From positions 1 to 64,000 of the forward strand of contig JADJDM010000014.1 in NCBI GenBank assembly GCA_016702705.1: a stretch of DNA of 64,000 nucleotides. Reading direction: 5' to 3'. This DNA is from Bacteroidota bacterium (GTDB taxonomy: Bacteria > Bacteroidota > Bacteroidia > B-17B0 > Aurantibacillaceae). Position 1 is the stretch's first letter. Each line of letters opens with the position of its first letter. The notes beneath the pieces were generated by a model. It did no database searches. It worked only from the letters and a program-made list of their open reading frames with translations, and was not told the DNA's origin. A program made the translations under genes and the position numbers. This document shows, in pieces, positions 9,382 through 17,865 of the stretch.

Positions 9382-9495
9382 TTTCTTTTTCTGTCTTGAA
9401 ACAGAAAAAGAAACAAAAAGAATTCAAGAATCCAGAAAGGCAACGCGCTAGGGCTACACCCTACGTCTGGATTCAGGGCCTGCGCGCCGGTAAAA
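9382..9495. repeat. Intergenic nested hairpin element, GC-rich against its surroundings
   Basis: Contains a perfect 13-bp inverted repeat TTTCTTTTTCTGT / ACAGAAAAAGAAA (9382-9394 and 9401-9413) with a 6-base loop. A second stem follows, GAATCCAGA / TCTGGATTC (9428-9436 and 9466-9474), enclosing TAGGG / CCCTA (9449-9453 and 9459-9463). The tail GGGCCTGCGCGCCGG is strikingly GC-rich. The structure and lack of an ORF suggest a dispersed REP-like element; only one copy lies in this window. Confidence 0.55.
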
Positions 9496-9626
9496 TTGAA
9501 AATAGTTTTTAAATCTGGCTTCATGATAGGGTTAATCTTTATCATTACGAATCAATTCAAAGTAATTGCAGAGTGATTCCTTGTTATAACGAATCGATTT
9601 AAAGTGATTGAAGATTAATCTCTAAT

Positions 9627-10033
9627 CATTAAAGAGTGATCCCTTGTTATTGCCGTTCGCTCTGCAATCATTAAAGAGTACTCTCTTGTTATTGCAGATT
9701 AGTCTTCAGTCATTAAAGATTACTCTCTTGTTATTACAGATTAGTCTTCAATCATTAAAGAGTACTCTCTTGTTATTGCAGATTAGTCTTCAGTCATTAA
9801 AGAGTATTCTCTTGTTATTGCGGATTAGTCTTCAATCATTAAAGAGTACTCTCTTGTTATTGGAGTTTAGTCTTCAATCATTAAAGAGTATTCTCTTGTT
9901 ATTGCGGATTAGTCTTCAATCATTAAAGAGTGATCTTTTGTTATTGCCGTTCACTCTTCAATCATTAAAGAGTACTCTCTTGTTATTACCGTTCGCTCTT
10001 CAATCATTAAAGAGTGATCTCTTGTTGTTTTGC
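9627..10033. repeat. 42-bp minisatellite, about 9.7 copies
   Basis: Units begin CATTAAAGAG at 9627, 9669, 9711, 9753, 9795, 9837, 9879, 9921, 9963 and 10005, an exact 42-bp period. Most contain AGAGTACTCT (a perfect palindrome) or variants, then TTGTTATTGC and AGTCTTCAAT. Two variants of the second half occur (GCAGATTAGTC and CCGTTCGCTC types). Degenerate partial copies are seen from about 9550. Because 42 is a multiple of 3, a leucine-rich open frame (9644-10093) arises by default and is not counted as a gene. Confidence 0.9.
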
Positions 10034-10156
10034 TTCGTTTTTGTTACAATTTACCTTACCAATTGTAAATTTATTTGCACCACTTATTTTTAGGTTACGT
10101 CCACTTACATTAATTAACGCGGCTTTCACATATTTTAAGAAGAGGAAATTTTGATT

Positions 10157-10172
10157 TTGGCACGGCCTTAGC
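10157..10172 (+). promoter_or_regulatory. Candidate sigma54 (RpoN) promoter
   Basis: TTGGCACGGCCTTAGC matches the -24/-12 consensus TGGCACG-N4-TTGC with one mismatch (TAGC for TTGC) and correct spacing. It lies about 290 bp before the ORF at 10459 in a 425-bp gene-free stretch. The same bases can also form a TTGGC/GCCAA hairpin, so it may be coincidental. Confidence 0.35.
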
Positions 10173-10184
10173 CAATAAAGAAGT

Positions 10185-10450
10185 AAGAATGAAAAATGAA
10201 GAATGAATTACAAGGTTGATTAAAAAATAATTCTTAATTCATAATCCTTCATTCTTAATTAAAAAATTATGCCACCTAAGTGTAAAGCAAAAAATGGAGT
10301 AGGAGTAGCAGGGCGAAATTACATCCACGTATTTTAGAGCAACAAGTTTTAACGAAATAAAAACAAGCAAGCTAATATTTAAAGGTCGATAAATATTGGT
10401 TTAAACTAAAGGACCACAAAAAAAGAAAAAATAAATCCCACTGCGGTGGG
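10185..10450. other. Gene-free stretch with two hairpins
   Basis: Imperfect inverted repeat AAGAATGAA...TTCATTCTT (10185-10256) and a compact hairpin CCCAC-TGCG-GTGGG (10437-10450) ending 8 bp before the ATG at 10459. The second could occlude the ribosome site of that gene. Nothing else is recognised between the minisatellite and the gene. Confidence 0.45.
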
Positions 10451-10458
10451 TAATCACA

Positions 10459-11073
10459 ATGAATTCACGCAAAAAAGCCGCGATGAAGTTAAGTACCTTA
10501 ACTCCCGAGGCAAAAAAAACCAAAGCACAAAGCATAAAGGATAGTATGCAGGCAAGTGTAAATTTTACTAACCCTCCATTGCCATATGTAGATGTGCAAA
10601 CCCTGATTGATGATTTTGGAGCATCCATCACACAGGCAAACTCCAACGGTGCAACCTCAGAGGACACACGTAACATGCATGAGCAAGAAAAATTATTAGT
10701 GAGCGCGTTTAACATGTTGAAAATGCATGTAGAATTTGTAGCTAACAATTCGCTAGATCCAGAAGCAGTTATTCTTTCGGCAGGCATGCTGGTTGCAGTT
10801 AACGGAGGAGCAAATGCGGTAGCAGAGTTAACCTTAGATGCAGGAGGCAGTGGAACCGTCGTCATACGGGTCCCACGCGGTCCCGGAGAAAAAGCGTTCG
10901 TATTTGAAATAAGCACAGATGGTGTAAGCTATAGTCGCTTAAGAAGTTCAACGCTTACCAAAGTTACCATTAGTGGTTACACAGCGGGCACCACTATCTA
11001 CATCCGTTATTTTGCAATCACCAAAGATGGCGATGGTGTAGTAAGTGCATCAAAAAGTGTAATGGTAGTTTAG
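10459..11073 (+). CDS. Uncharacterised protein with C-terminal fibronectin III-like region
   Basis: 204 residues without a signal peptide. The N-terminal half is helical (residues 1-95, with TPEAKKTKAQSIKDSM and MHEQEKLLVSAFNMLKMHVEF). The second half looks like a beta-sandwich ending GYTAGTTIYIRYFAITKDGDG, similar to the last strands of fibronectin type III domains. Proteins of this build occur in Bacteroidota as multi-copy hypothetical families; that is recollection, not a search result. It stands alone, with a hairpin just before the start and a terminator after the stop. Confidence 0.7.
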   Translation: MNSRKKAAMKLSTLTPEAKKTKAQSIKDSMQASVNFTNPPLPYVDVQTLIDDFGASITQANSNGATSEDTRNMHEQEKLLVSAFNMLKMHVEFVANNSLDPEAVILSAGMLVAVNGGANAVAELTLDAGGSGTVVIRVPRGPGEKAFVFEISTDGVSYSRLRSSTLTKVTISGYTAGTTIYIRYFAITKDGDGVVSASKSVMVV

Positions 11074-11095
11074 TAAAAGTAACATCCTAAGTGTA

Positions 11096-11129
11096 CAAAG
11101 GCCTCTTCGAGCAATTGGAGGGGCCTTTG
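11096..11129 (+). terminator. Terminator-like hairpin after the 10459 gene
   Basis: CAAAGGCC (11096-11103) pairs with GGCCTTTG (11122-11129); a short T-rich run follows. It lies 22 bp after the stop at 11073. Confidence 0.65.
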
Positions 11130-11206
11130 TTGTTTAACCGCGCGGGGGGCATCGGTATTATTGGAAATTATTTTTTGCATTGGAAATTATTTTTTAATTT
11201 TATTAA

Positions 11207-11593
11207 ATGTCATTGCCATTTCATCATAATGCTAAGCAAGGAACGAAAGACTTTGCGAAGGAACTTCGCCAGCGGCAAACTTCTGCGGAGGAGTTATTTT
11301 GGAAGATGGTTCGTAATCGTAGGATGTTAGGGTTGAAAATTAGAAGACAACATCCCATAGGCAAATACATAGTTGACTTTTACTGCCATGAATTAAAATT
11401 AGTGATAGAGTTGGATGGGAGTATTCACAACCTAGAGCATGTGAGGAAAAAAGATAAAATACGAGATGCCTTTTTAAAAGCTCAAGGCTTAACAATATTT
11501 CGCGTTGATAATGTATTTGTTTACTCCAACCCACATGTAATAGAGGAGGAGATAGCGAAATTAAAGAATAAGCTAATTAGCCCAAATACTTAA
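11207..11593 (+). CDS. DUF559 (Vsr-like endonuclease fold) protein
   Basis: 128 residues matching the DUF559 pattern: helix SAEELFWKMVRNR, RRQHPIGKYIVDFYC with the conserved Asp, KLVIELDGSIH with the E-x-D, and a C-terminal FRVDN strand followed by a helix. The fold is related to very-short-patch-repair endonucleases, but the biological role is unknown. The gene overlaps the convergent DUF1294 gene by 17 bp. Just upstream (about 11160-11196) ATTGGAAATTATTTTTT occurs twice in tandem. Confidence 0.85.
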   Translation: MSLPFHHNAKQGTKDFAKELRQRQTSAEELFWKMVRNRRMLGLKIRRQHPIGKYIVDFYCHELKLVIELDGSIHNLEHVRKKDKIRDAFLKAQGLTIFRVDNVFVYSNPHVIEEEIAKLKNKLISPNT

Positions 11594-11918
11594 TTGCAAA
11601 ATAAACCACTACACCATTTACTAGTATTAGCAAAGGAATCCCAATCCTAAATTTAAGTTTAGCTGATTTATGATTTACTGGAGCTTTCATTCCTAAATAA
11701 ATTCCTAGTGCCCCGCCGATAAACGCAATAAAAAACAAAGTGTTTTCAGCAATACGATTGCCTTTGTTTTTAGATTGTATTTTATCGTACCACATAATTA
11801 CATAGGCAATTAAATTTAGTACAATTAAATAAGCTAAAATAAAATAGAAATAGGTTTCTATTGTAGTGGTATAAATAAAATCATTTTTTGTAGCCTCAAT
11901 GTACTTTGCTTGTGGCAT
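11577..11918 (-). CDS. DUF1294 family membrane protein
   Basis: 113 residues with about four hydrophobic segments. DUF1294 signatures: YVIMWYDKIQSK (the D-K after the first membrane segment), FFIAFIGGALGIYLGM (Gly-rich second segment), and HKSAKLKFRIGIP before the last segment. Function unknown. It lies 4 bp from the following beta-barrel gene on the same strand, so the two may be transcribed together. Confidence 0.8.
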   Translation of the reverse strand: MPQAKYIEATKNDFIYTTTIETYFYFILAYLIVLNLIAYVIMWYDKIQSKNKGNRIAENTLFFIAFIGGALGIYLGMKAPVNHKSAKLKFRIGIPLLILVNGVVVYFAIKYLG

Positions 11919-11922
11919 TTAT

Positions 11923-12690
11923 TTATCTCATTCTCATGAAACCAACACGCCCACGTTTACAACTTGCTTTAGCAAAGTATCCTAAGTCGAAAGTAAACTC
12001 AGTGTGTAATTGCACAGTTGTTGCTTTAAAAGCAGTGTAACCATCAAATTTTTTGGATGAGCCCGTATCGTTTAAAGGATAAGAAATGGTAGAACCTTTT
12101 CCTCCATCAGTTGAAATCATATCGCTAAACGATGTGGTGAATCTAACACCTGCTGTCCAGCTAAACGCATCAGCAACAATAATGTTTGTACCAAATCCTA
12201 ATACTCCCGAAAAATATTTTGGTTGTAATTGACCAACAACATCTCTTTCTTTTCCATCTCTGTTTTCATCTGCTTTTGATACCAACGATAGTTGTGGTCC
12301 AATTTCTACATAGCCCGAACTTTCATGACCTCTAAAGCGATACAGCATAGCAATATCAATTCCTTTTAAGTAAAGTGTTTTGCTAAACTTGCTCGAATCC
12401 AATTTAATATCGTATTTCTGACTTCTCGAAAAATACTCGGCGTTAAATGCTAATTCGTGACACTCGCTAAAGTTGATTCCAAATTTACCACCCACACCAT
12501 AACAAAATGCAAAGGAAGAAGTTACTGTTTTAGTATCCTTAAACATGTTTTTACTTGTAAGCATTGATGTACCGCCTGAGCCAGTAAGTGCGATATCAAA
12601 CCAAGTTGGATTGCCGCCTCTACCTTTACCTGCAAAAGAATTAAACGTAATTAATAATGAAGTAGTAAGTAAGATAATTTGTTTGTGCAT
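11923..12690 (-). CDS. Outer-membrane beta-barrel protein
   Basis: 255 residues. Signal peptide MHKQIILLTTSLLITFNSFA with likely cleavage before GKG. The rest alternates short amphipathic strands with glycines and aromatics (ELAFNAEYFSRS, YVEIGPQLSLVS, FSWTAGVRFTTSF, VQLHTEFTFDLGYF), as in the outer membrane protein beta-barrel families common in Bacteroidota. The unusual C-terminus CKRGRVGFMRMR is basic rather than ending in Phe. Probably an outer-membrane structural or porin-like protein; ligand unknown. Confidence 0.75.
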   Translation of the reverse strand: MHKQIILLTTSLLITFNSFAGKGRGGNPTWFDIALTGSGGTSMLTSKNMFKDTKTVTSSFAFCYGVGGKFGINFSECHELAFNAEYFSRSQKYDIKLDSSKFSKTLYLKGIDIAMLYRFRGHESSGYVEIGPQLSLVSKADENRDGKERDVVGQLQPKYFSGVLGFGTNIIVADAFSWTAGVRFTTSFSDMISTDGGKGSTISYPLNDTGSSKKFDGYTAFKATTVQLHTEFTFDLGYFAKASCKRGRVGFMRMR

Positions 12691-12707
12691 GTCTTTAATA
12701 TTTTACT

Positions 12708-12740
12708 CAAAAATACACATGTATTTGAATTTACAGCAAA
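12708..12740 (-). promoter_or_regulatory. Promoter TTTG-N21-TATTTTTG for the beta-barrel gene
   Basis: On the minus strand, TTTG (12740-12737) and TATTTTTG (12715-12708) are separated by 21 bp, close to the Bacteroidota -33/-7 consensus, 18 bp before the ATG at 12690. Confidence 0.65.
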
Positions 12741-12800
12741 AGCTTATTCACAAACTGTTAATACAGAAAGATATTTATCTGATTTTTTGAAAAGGAATAG

Positions 12801-14071
12801 TTAAAATTCTATATCCAATTCTTTCTCTTCTGTGCCTCTTAGCACTCTTACCTTGGTTTTATCACCTTTGCTAAAAACTGAAAGTGCTTTCATATAATCT
12901 TCCATGTTATTGATGCTAATGTCGCCCAATTTTATAACCACATCCCCTTTTAAAATTCCAGCTTTGGAAGCAGGTTTGCCATTGGTAACTCCATCCACAC
13001 GCATTCCTTTTCCTTCAAAAGCATAATCGGGCATAACACCCATGGTTACTTTAAATTTTGTGGATTTTGATTCGGCAGTCTTAGTAGCTGTAAATTTTAA
13101 TTTAGGATAATAGTTTGCTGCATCAATTACATCAATAATATAATCTAACACTTTTCTTTCTCCTTCGTAGTTTACTTTATCTGCATCATCTGTTGGTTTG
13201 TGGTAATCGCTATGCTGCCCCGTAAAAAAGTGAAGTACTGGAATATCTTTTAAGTAAAAGGATGTTTGATCACTTGGGCCAATACCTGCACTGTCTTTTT
13301 TTATTGAGAAGGTATTATTTGTTTTATCTAAAATATCCACCCACTCAGGTGCCGTTCCAACTCCATAAACCAACAGCTTACGAGTACTATCGTTAAACCT
13401 TCCAACCATATCCATATTAATCATGTAATTAATTTTAGCTAAAGGAAAGCTTGGATTATCGCACCATTTTTTAGAACCTAGTAATCCTAACTCTTCACCA
13501 GAGAAAGTCATAAATAAAAAGTTGTATGCTTCTTTTTTATTGTTGGTACTATAGTAACGAGCCAACTCTAACACACCAGCAGTTCCACTTGCATTATCAT
13601 CTGCCCCGTTGTGTATTTTGCCTTGTGGGTTTGCATCTAAAGAGTTGTAATCGTTTCCTAATCCTAAATGGTCGTAATGTGCGCCAACAACAACGGTGTA
13701 TTCTGCTCCGTTATCTAAAAAGGCAACAACGTTTTTTGCTTTTCGTTCTTTAATATCAGCAGTGCTTGTATCGTGTGGATTAGGTTTTTCTTGAAACTAA
13801 AATCAAAGAAATAACTATATCGTCCATAATTTTCTGTTCCTCCACCAATATTATTACTACCCATTGGCATTAGTTTTAATTTCTCAAAGTAATTAGCAAT
13901 ATACAACGCTGCTTTATCTTCTCCAATACTTGAAGTTCCTCTGCCTTCTAGTTTATCAGAAGCTAAATACTTAATGTGTTTTTTTATATTCTTTACTTGT
14001 GTGCGTTGTGCTTGTGCAGTAAACGAAAATAGGGCAGTGCAAGCTGCTATCAGTATCACTTTATTCATCAT
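12801..14071 (-). CDS. M28 family metallopeptidase with PDZ domain, one frameshift
   Basis: Secreted zinc aminopeptidase-like enzyme. Signal peptide MMNKVILIAACTALFSFTAQA, then LASDKLEGRGT. Zinc and catalytic residues: AHYDHLG, GADDNASG, SGEELGLLG, NMDMVGR and FTGQHSDYH. A C-terminal PDZ domain follows (GVTNGKPASKAGILKGDVVIKLG within about the last 90 residues). The frame breaks near 13790 in AAGAAAAACC; the intervening KPNPHDTST...VVVGAHYDH segment is intact in the other frame, so one base restores a protein of about 420 residues. Probably periplasmic peptide or protein degradation. Confidence 0.88.
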
Positions 14072-14075
14072 GAGG

Positions 14076-14083
14076 CAAAGATA
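14076..14083 (-). promoter_or_regulatory. -7 box TATCTTTG for the M28 peptidase
   Basis: The minus strand reads TATCTTTG four bases before the ATGATG at 14071, so the transcript would be leaderless or nearly so, or start at the second ATG. Confidence 0.55.
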
Positions 14084-14162
14084 CGACTCTTACTAATTAA
14101 TCTGGTCTTAATTTGTATTTCCATATTAATTTATATATTTACTATAATAATTTAAAACATTT

Positions 14163-15761
14163 ATGAGATCATTTTGGATTTTTTCATTTTTAGTTAGTGT
14201 AGCTGCCGCAGCTATTTCTTGGTTTTTATGGACACCTTTTTGGTTTTCCTTTATCTTAATTGTACCAATGATTTTGGTTGGTATTTCGGATTTGAGCCAA
14301 AACAAACACACACTTCGTAAAAACTATCCTATTTTGGGTAGAATGCGTTGGATGGCAGAATGGATGCGCCCAAAAGTATATCAGTATTTTATTGAATCGG
14401 ATACCGACGGAGCTCCTTTTAATCGTTTAAGCCGTAATGTAATTTATCAACGCGCTAAAAAAGTAAACGATACAACTCCATTTGGAACTCAATTGGATGT
14501 TTACCAAACAGGATATGAATGGTTAAATCATAGCATTGTTCCGCTTAATCATGATAAGGTTGATCATGATCCGCGTGTATTGGTTGGTGGCCCAGCATGT
14601 AAACAACCTTACTCGGCAAGTATTTTAAATATCTCTGCAATGAGCTACGGTTCATTAAGTAAGAATGCAATTATGGCATTAAATGGCGGGGCAAAATTAG
14701 GGGGCTTTGCTCACAATACGGGTGAGGGTGGATTAAGTCCTTACCATTTAGAACCAGGTGGAGATGTTATTTGGCAAATTGGTACTGGATATTTTGGTTG
14801 CCGTCATAAAGATGGTACTTTTAATTATGAAGCTTTTGGAGAGCGTGCTGCTTTACCAAACGTAAAATGATTGAAATTAAATTATCACAGGGTGCTAAAC
14901 CTGGTCACGGAGGTATTTTACCTGCCAGCAAAGGTTACCGATGAAATTGCAAATATTCGATTAGTTGAAAAAGGGAAGGATGTGTTAAGTCCGCCTTACC
15001 ACACTGCTTTTTCTACACCTGTTGAAATGCTCAATTTTGTTCAACGTTTAAGAGATTTATCTGGCGGTAAACCAATTGGATTTAAATTATGTATTGGTCA
15101 AAAAAGTCAGTTTATTGCTATTTGTAAGGCAATGATTAAACTCAACATTTTGCCCGATTTTATTACTGTTGATGGGGGAGAAGGTGGCACAGGGGCAGCT
15201 CCCTTGGAATTTAGCAACTCGGTGGGTATGCCTTTGCGCGATGCTTTGGCTTTTGTTTATGATACCTTAAATGGATTCGGAATTAAAAAACACATTAAGA
15301 TTATTGCTTCTGGTAAAGTACACACTGGGTTTGATTTGATGCGTAATTTTGCCATTGGAGCAGATATGTGCAACAGCGCTCGCGCTATGATGTTGGCTTT
15401 GGGTTGCATACAAGCATTGGAGTGTAACAATAATAAATGTCCAACTGGTGTAGCAACCCAAGACCCTAAATTGTACAAAGGTTTAGATGTGGCTGATAAA
15501 CGTGTGAGAATTGCTAATTTTCAGCATGAGACGGTAAAAGCAGCGGTTGAGTTAATGGCTGCAGCAGGGATTAATCATCCCGATAAATTGCATCGCTCTC
15601 ATATTTACCGCAGGGTTGCGGCAAATCATATACAAACGTATGCCGAATTATTCCCAAATATGTTAAGAGGCTCTTTATTAGAAGCTCCGTTTCCAGCAGG
15701 CTGGGAGCTAGATATGATGAATAGCAGTGCAGAAACATTTGAATTGGCAGCTTCTCATTAA
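14163..15761 (+). CDS. FMN-binding glutamate-synthase-like flavoprotein, two frameshifts
   Basis: About 530 residues. Two N-terminal membrane segments (FSFLVSVAAAAISWFLW and FSFILIVPMILVGI) precede the TIM-barrel synthase domain: SAMSYGSLSKNAI, HNTGEGGLSPYH, QGAKPGHGGILPASK, TVDGGEGGTGAAP, and the Cys cluster GCIQALECNNNKCPTG that would hold a 3Fe-4S centre. Stand-alone GltS-domain proteins of this kind lack the glutaminase domain of GltB, and their substrate is not settled. Frames break near 14866 (AAAAT) and 14932 (AAAGG, one extra G); the segment between reads KMIEIKLSQGAKPGHGG in the third frame, so both look like single-base errors. Confidence 0.87.
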
Positions 15762-15779
15762 AAATATTTTTAGAGAGAA

Positions 15780-15810
15780 TTTGCAACTTATAAATTATTA
15801 CTTATTTTTG
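15780..15810 (+). promoter_or_regulatory. Promoter TTTG-N19-TATTTTTG
   Basis: TTTG at 15780-15783 and TATTTTTG at 15803-15810 with a 19-bp spacer, 17 bp before the ATG at 15828. An exact consensus layout for the Bacteroidota housekeeping sigma factor. Confidence 0.75.
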
Positions 15811-15827
15811 GCAAAAATTAAACTACT

Positions 15828-16121
15828 ATGAGCCACGATACACATCAACATAATACAGAGAAAAAGCCACATTTTGGACCAGCAGTTATTATGGGTCTTT
15901 CTTTTTGGTTATTTGCATTCTTCTTTTTAAGTCTTTGCAATGGCAAAAAGGAGCACGGTGCTCATGAAGCAGCAGCGGGGCATGTTGCAAAAACGGAACA
16001 TGTTGAAGCTGTTGCCGAAACGCCAAAGGTTGAAGAAGCGGCTGTGGTAGCTGTTGATTCTGTTAAGGCAGAAGTAACAGATACTGTAAAAACAGAAGTT
16101 AAAGCTGAAGAGAAAAAATAA
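15828..16121 (+). CDS. Small single-pass membrane protein with Ala/Glu/Lys-rich tail
   Basis: 97 residues: a His-rich N-terminus (MSHDTHQHNTEKK), one membrane segment (AVIMGLSFWLFAFFFLSL, about residues 19-36), then a low-complexity AEVTDTVKTEVKAEEKK-type tail, which probably extends into the periplasm. No family recognised. It has its own promoter and terminator, so it is a single-gene unit. Confidence 0.7.
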   Translation: MSHDTHQHNTEKKPHFGPAVIMGLSFWLFAFFFLSLCNGKKEHGAHEAAAGHVAKTEHVEAVAETPKVEEAAVVAVDSVKAEVTDTVKTEVKAEEKK

Positions 16122-16138
16122 ATCATTTATAAAATCAT

Positions 16139-16183
16139 AAAAGCCCCGTTCTTCTTAAATTATAGAAGGACGGGGCTTTTTAT
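16139..16183 (+). terminator. Rho-independent terminator
   Basis: AAAAGCCCCGT and ACGGGGCTTTTT form a strong stem, extended by CTTCT/AGAAG, with a T tract, 18 bp after the stop at 16121. Confidence 0.88.
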
Positions 16184-16332
16184 TTGCTCAATTTTTTAAG
16201 CAAACGCCCTAATTTATGGAGGAATTGCAAAGTATAAATACAATTTGCTGAGCTTATACTTATCTTTACTTTTTGTTTTAGAAACTTCGCAAGCAAAATT
16301 ATATTTGAAAATTGTTAAATGGAGATAACTAA

Positions 16333-16813
16333 GTGTTGAATAAAAATCAAGTACGCGGACTAATTATTTATCCTTTGGGCGACCTCATTGCCCAGCTTAT
16401 TTTGGGTGAAGTAAACTTTTACCGTACGGGTATTTTTGCAATTGTTGGTTGTTTTATTTATTCTTTTGAAATTGGGAAGTGGTTTGGATATTTGGAAAAG
16501 AAAATCAAAAATCCATTTTTAAAAAACTGGCTTAGCGGTGTTGTATTTTAATCCTTTATGGATTGCGAGGCATTTTCTTTTTATTGAGTTGGCTCTTCAT
16601 CCTAATTTATTCACTACTGGCGCAGGTTTTTTAGAATTACTGATAAATGCTATTCAAGCAGGTTCACGGTCTTTTGCTGGTGCAATTTTAATTTCGTTTG
16701 TTGCAAATTACTTGATACAAAATAGAGTGCCTCTAAAAAATAGGTTTTTGTTTAGCGCTGTGTTTAGCGCCTTAATGGGAATTTATTATGCATTATCAAA
16801 GGTTTGGTTTTAA
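16333..16813 (+). CDS. Small integral membrane protein, frameshifted
   Basis: Two overlapping frames combine to a protein of about 160 residues: NQVRGLIIYPLGDLIAQLIL, FAIVGCFIYSFEIGKWFGYLE, then (after a one-base change near 16545) FNPLWIARHFLFIE, SFAGAILISFVANYLIQNR and FLFSAVFSALMGIYY. GD-IAQ and NPLW-R faintly recall Mpv17/PMP22 proteins, but I am not confident. The start is unclear: ATG at 16319 is out of frame by one base with the GTG at 16333, and a single added base would give MEITKVLNKNQ. The stop TAA at 16811-16813 lies inside the moaA 3' end. Confidence 0.55.
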
Positions 16814-17780
16814 CCCCAATCTTAATCATACTTCTATTCTCAATATTCTCAAAATCGAACCTGCCACCTAAAGCTTGTTTTTTTGCTTGCAGGTTTTCTA
16901 TAATTAAGGGTTCAATGTTAATTCCATTTCTGTAGGCATTTAGTAAATCTGTTTCTCCTTCTGAGAAAAGGCAGTTTTTCATTTTGCCATCTGCTGTTAA
17001 ACGTAAGCGGTTGCAAGTGTTGCAGAATGGATTACTAACCGTTGATATAAAACCAAAGTTTCCCTTGTGTCCAGGTACTTTATATTTTTTTGCAGTATCG
17101 TTTAACTCGTCTTCCAGTTTTAATACATTGTATTTGGTTTGGATAAGTTGAAGCATTTCGGTTTGCGTAAATACTTTTTCTCTGTTCCAATCATTTCCCG
17201 AGAAAGGCATGAATTCTATAAAACGTGCATCTAAAGCAAAGTCTTTCGTAAGTTCAATAAAATCAAGTATGGCATTCTCGTTAATGCCTTTCATCACAAC
17301 CATGTTTAACTTTACTTTGAAACCTTCTTTCACCAACAAAAAGAGGTTTTGTTTTATTTTTTCAAATTCACCACGCTTGGTAATTTTTAAAAAATCATCT
17401 GCATTTAATGTATCTAAACTCACATTAACCGAACGGATGTTTGCTTGCTTAAAATCTTCAATAAATTCATTTACCAAAACAGCATTGGTTGAAATGCTTA
17501 ATTCTACAGGTAGTTTAGCTAATTGTTGAATAATAAGTTTTGCGTCTTTTCTTACTAAAGGTTCGCCACCCGTTAAACGAATTTTGTTTACGCCCAAGCT
17601 CACAAATACTTTTGCAATCTCTACAATTTCATCTACCTGCATCATTTTGTGTGATGGAGTCACTATTACTTTTTCATCGGGCATGCAATAAGTGCAACGC
17701 AAATTACATGCATCTGTTAAAGAGATGCGTAAATAGTTGTGTTTGCGTCCAAATGTATCGTATAGTCCTTGTTCTTGCAT
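16764..17780 (-). CDS. moaA: GTP 3',8-cyclase MoaA
   Basis: Radical SAM enzyme for the first step of molybdenum cofactor synthesis (GTP to 3',8-cH2GTP, together with MoaC). N-terminal cluster motif CNLRCTYC, GGEP-type LTGGEPLVRKD, and C-terminal cluster NPFCNTCNRLRL...CLFS. Start chosen at MQEQGLYDTFGRKHNYLR (17780), where the family homology begins; 17852 is the longest start. The encoded C-terminus runs past the usual SMIKIGG end as VKTKPLIMHNKFPLRR. One extra G in the G4 at about 16815 would restore the essential Gly-Gly terminus and a TAA at 16810-16812. Confidence 0.93.
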   Translation of the reverse strand: MQEQGLYDTFGRKHNYLRISLTDACNLRCTYCMPDEKVIVTPSHKMMQVDEIVEIAKVFVSLGVNKIRLTGGEPLVRKDAKLIIQQLAKLPVELSISTNAVLVNEFIEDFKQANIRSVNVSLDTLNADDFLKITKRGEFEKIKQNLFLLVKEGFKVKLNMVVMKGINENAILDFIELTKDFALDARFIEFMPFSGNDWNREKVFTQTEMLQLIQTKYNVLKLEDELNDTAKKYKVPGHKGNFGFISTVSNPFCNTCNRLRLTADGKMKNCLFSEGETDLLNAYRNGINIEPLIIENLQAKKQALGGRFDFENIENRSMIKIGVKTKPLIMHNKFPLRR

Positions 17781-17865
17781 AAATTGAGGCACTAAAGGTA
17801 AGGAATTTATATGCGAACAAATTGCATTTATTTTTATCTTTACCAAAGCCAAAGAAAAAAGCTGA

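Noticed and set aside
9363..9545. Minus-strand 60-codon ORF
   Set aside because: It lies entirely within the nested hairpin element and its composition is that of the repeat, not of a protein.
9627..10033. CRISPR array
   Set aside because: The 42-bp units are contiguous and vary all along their length; there are no unique spacers between constant repeats and no cas genes nearby.
9644..10093. 149-codon ORF rich in Leu, Gln and Ser
   Set aside because: It exists only because the 42-bp repeat period is a multiple of three; there is no promoter and no sign of protein-level selection.
11091..11330. 79-codon plus-strand ORF
   Set aside because: It begins inside the terminator hairpin and overlaps the DUF559 gene in another frame; no homology visible.
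12545..12790. Plus-strand ORF opposite the beta-barrel gene
   Set aside because: Antisense shadow; the minus-strand gene has a signal peptide and consensus promoter.
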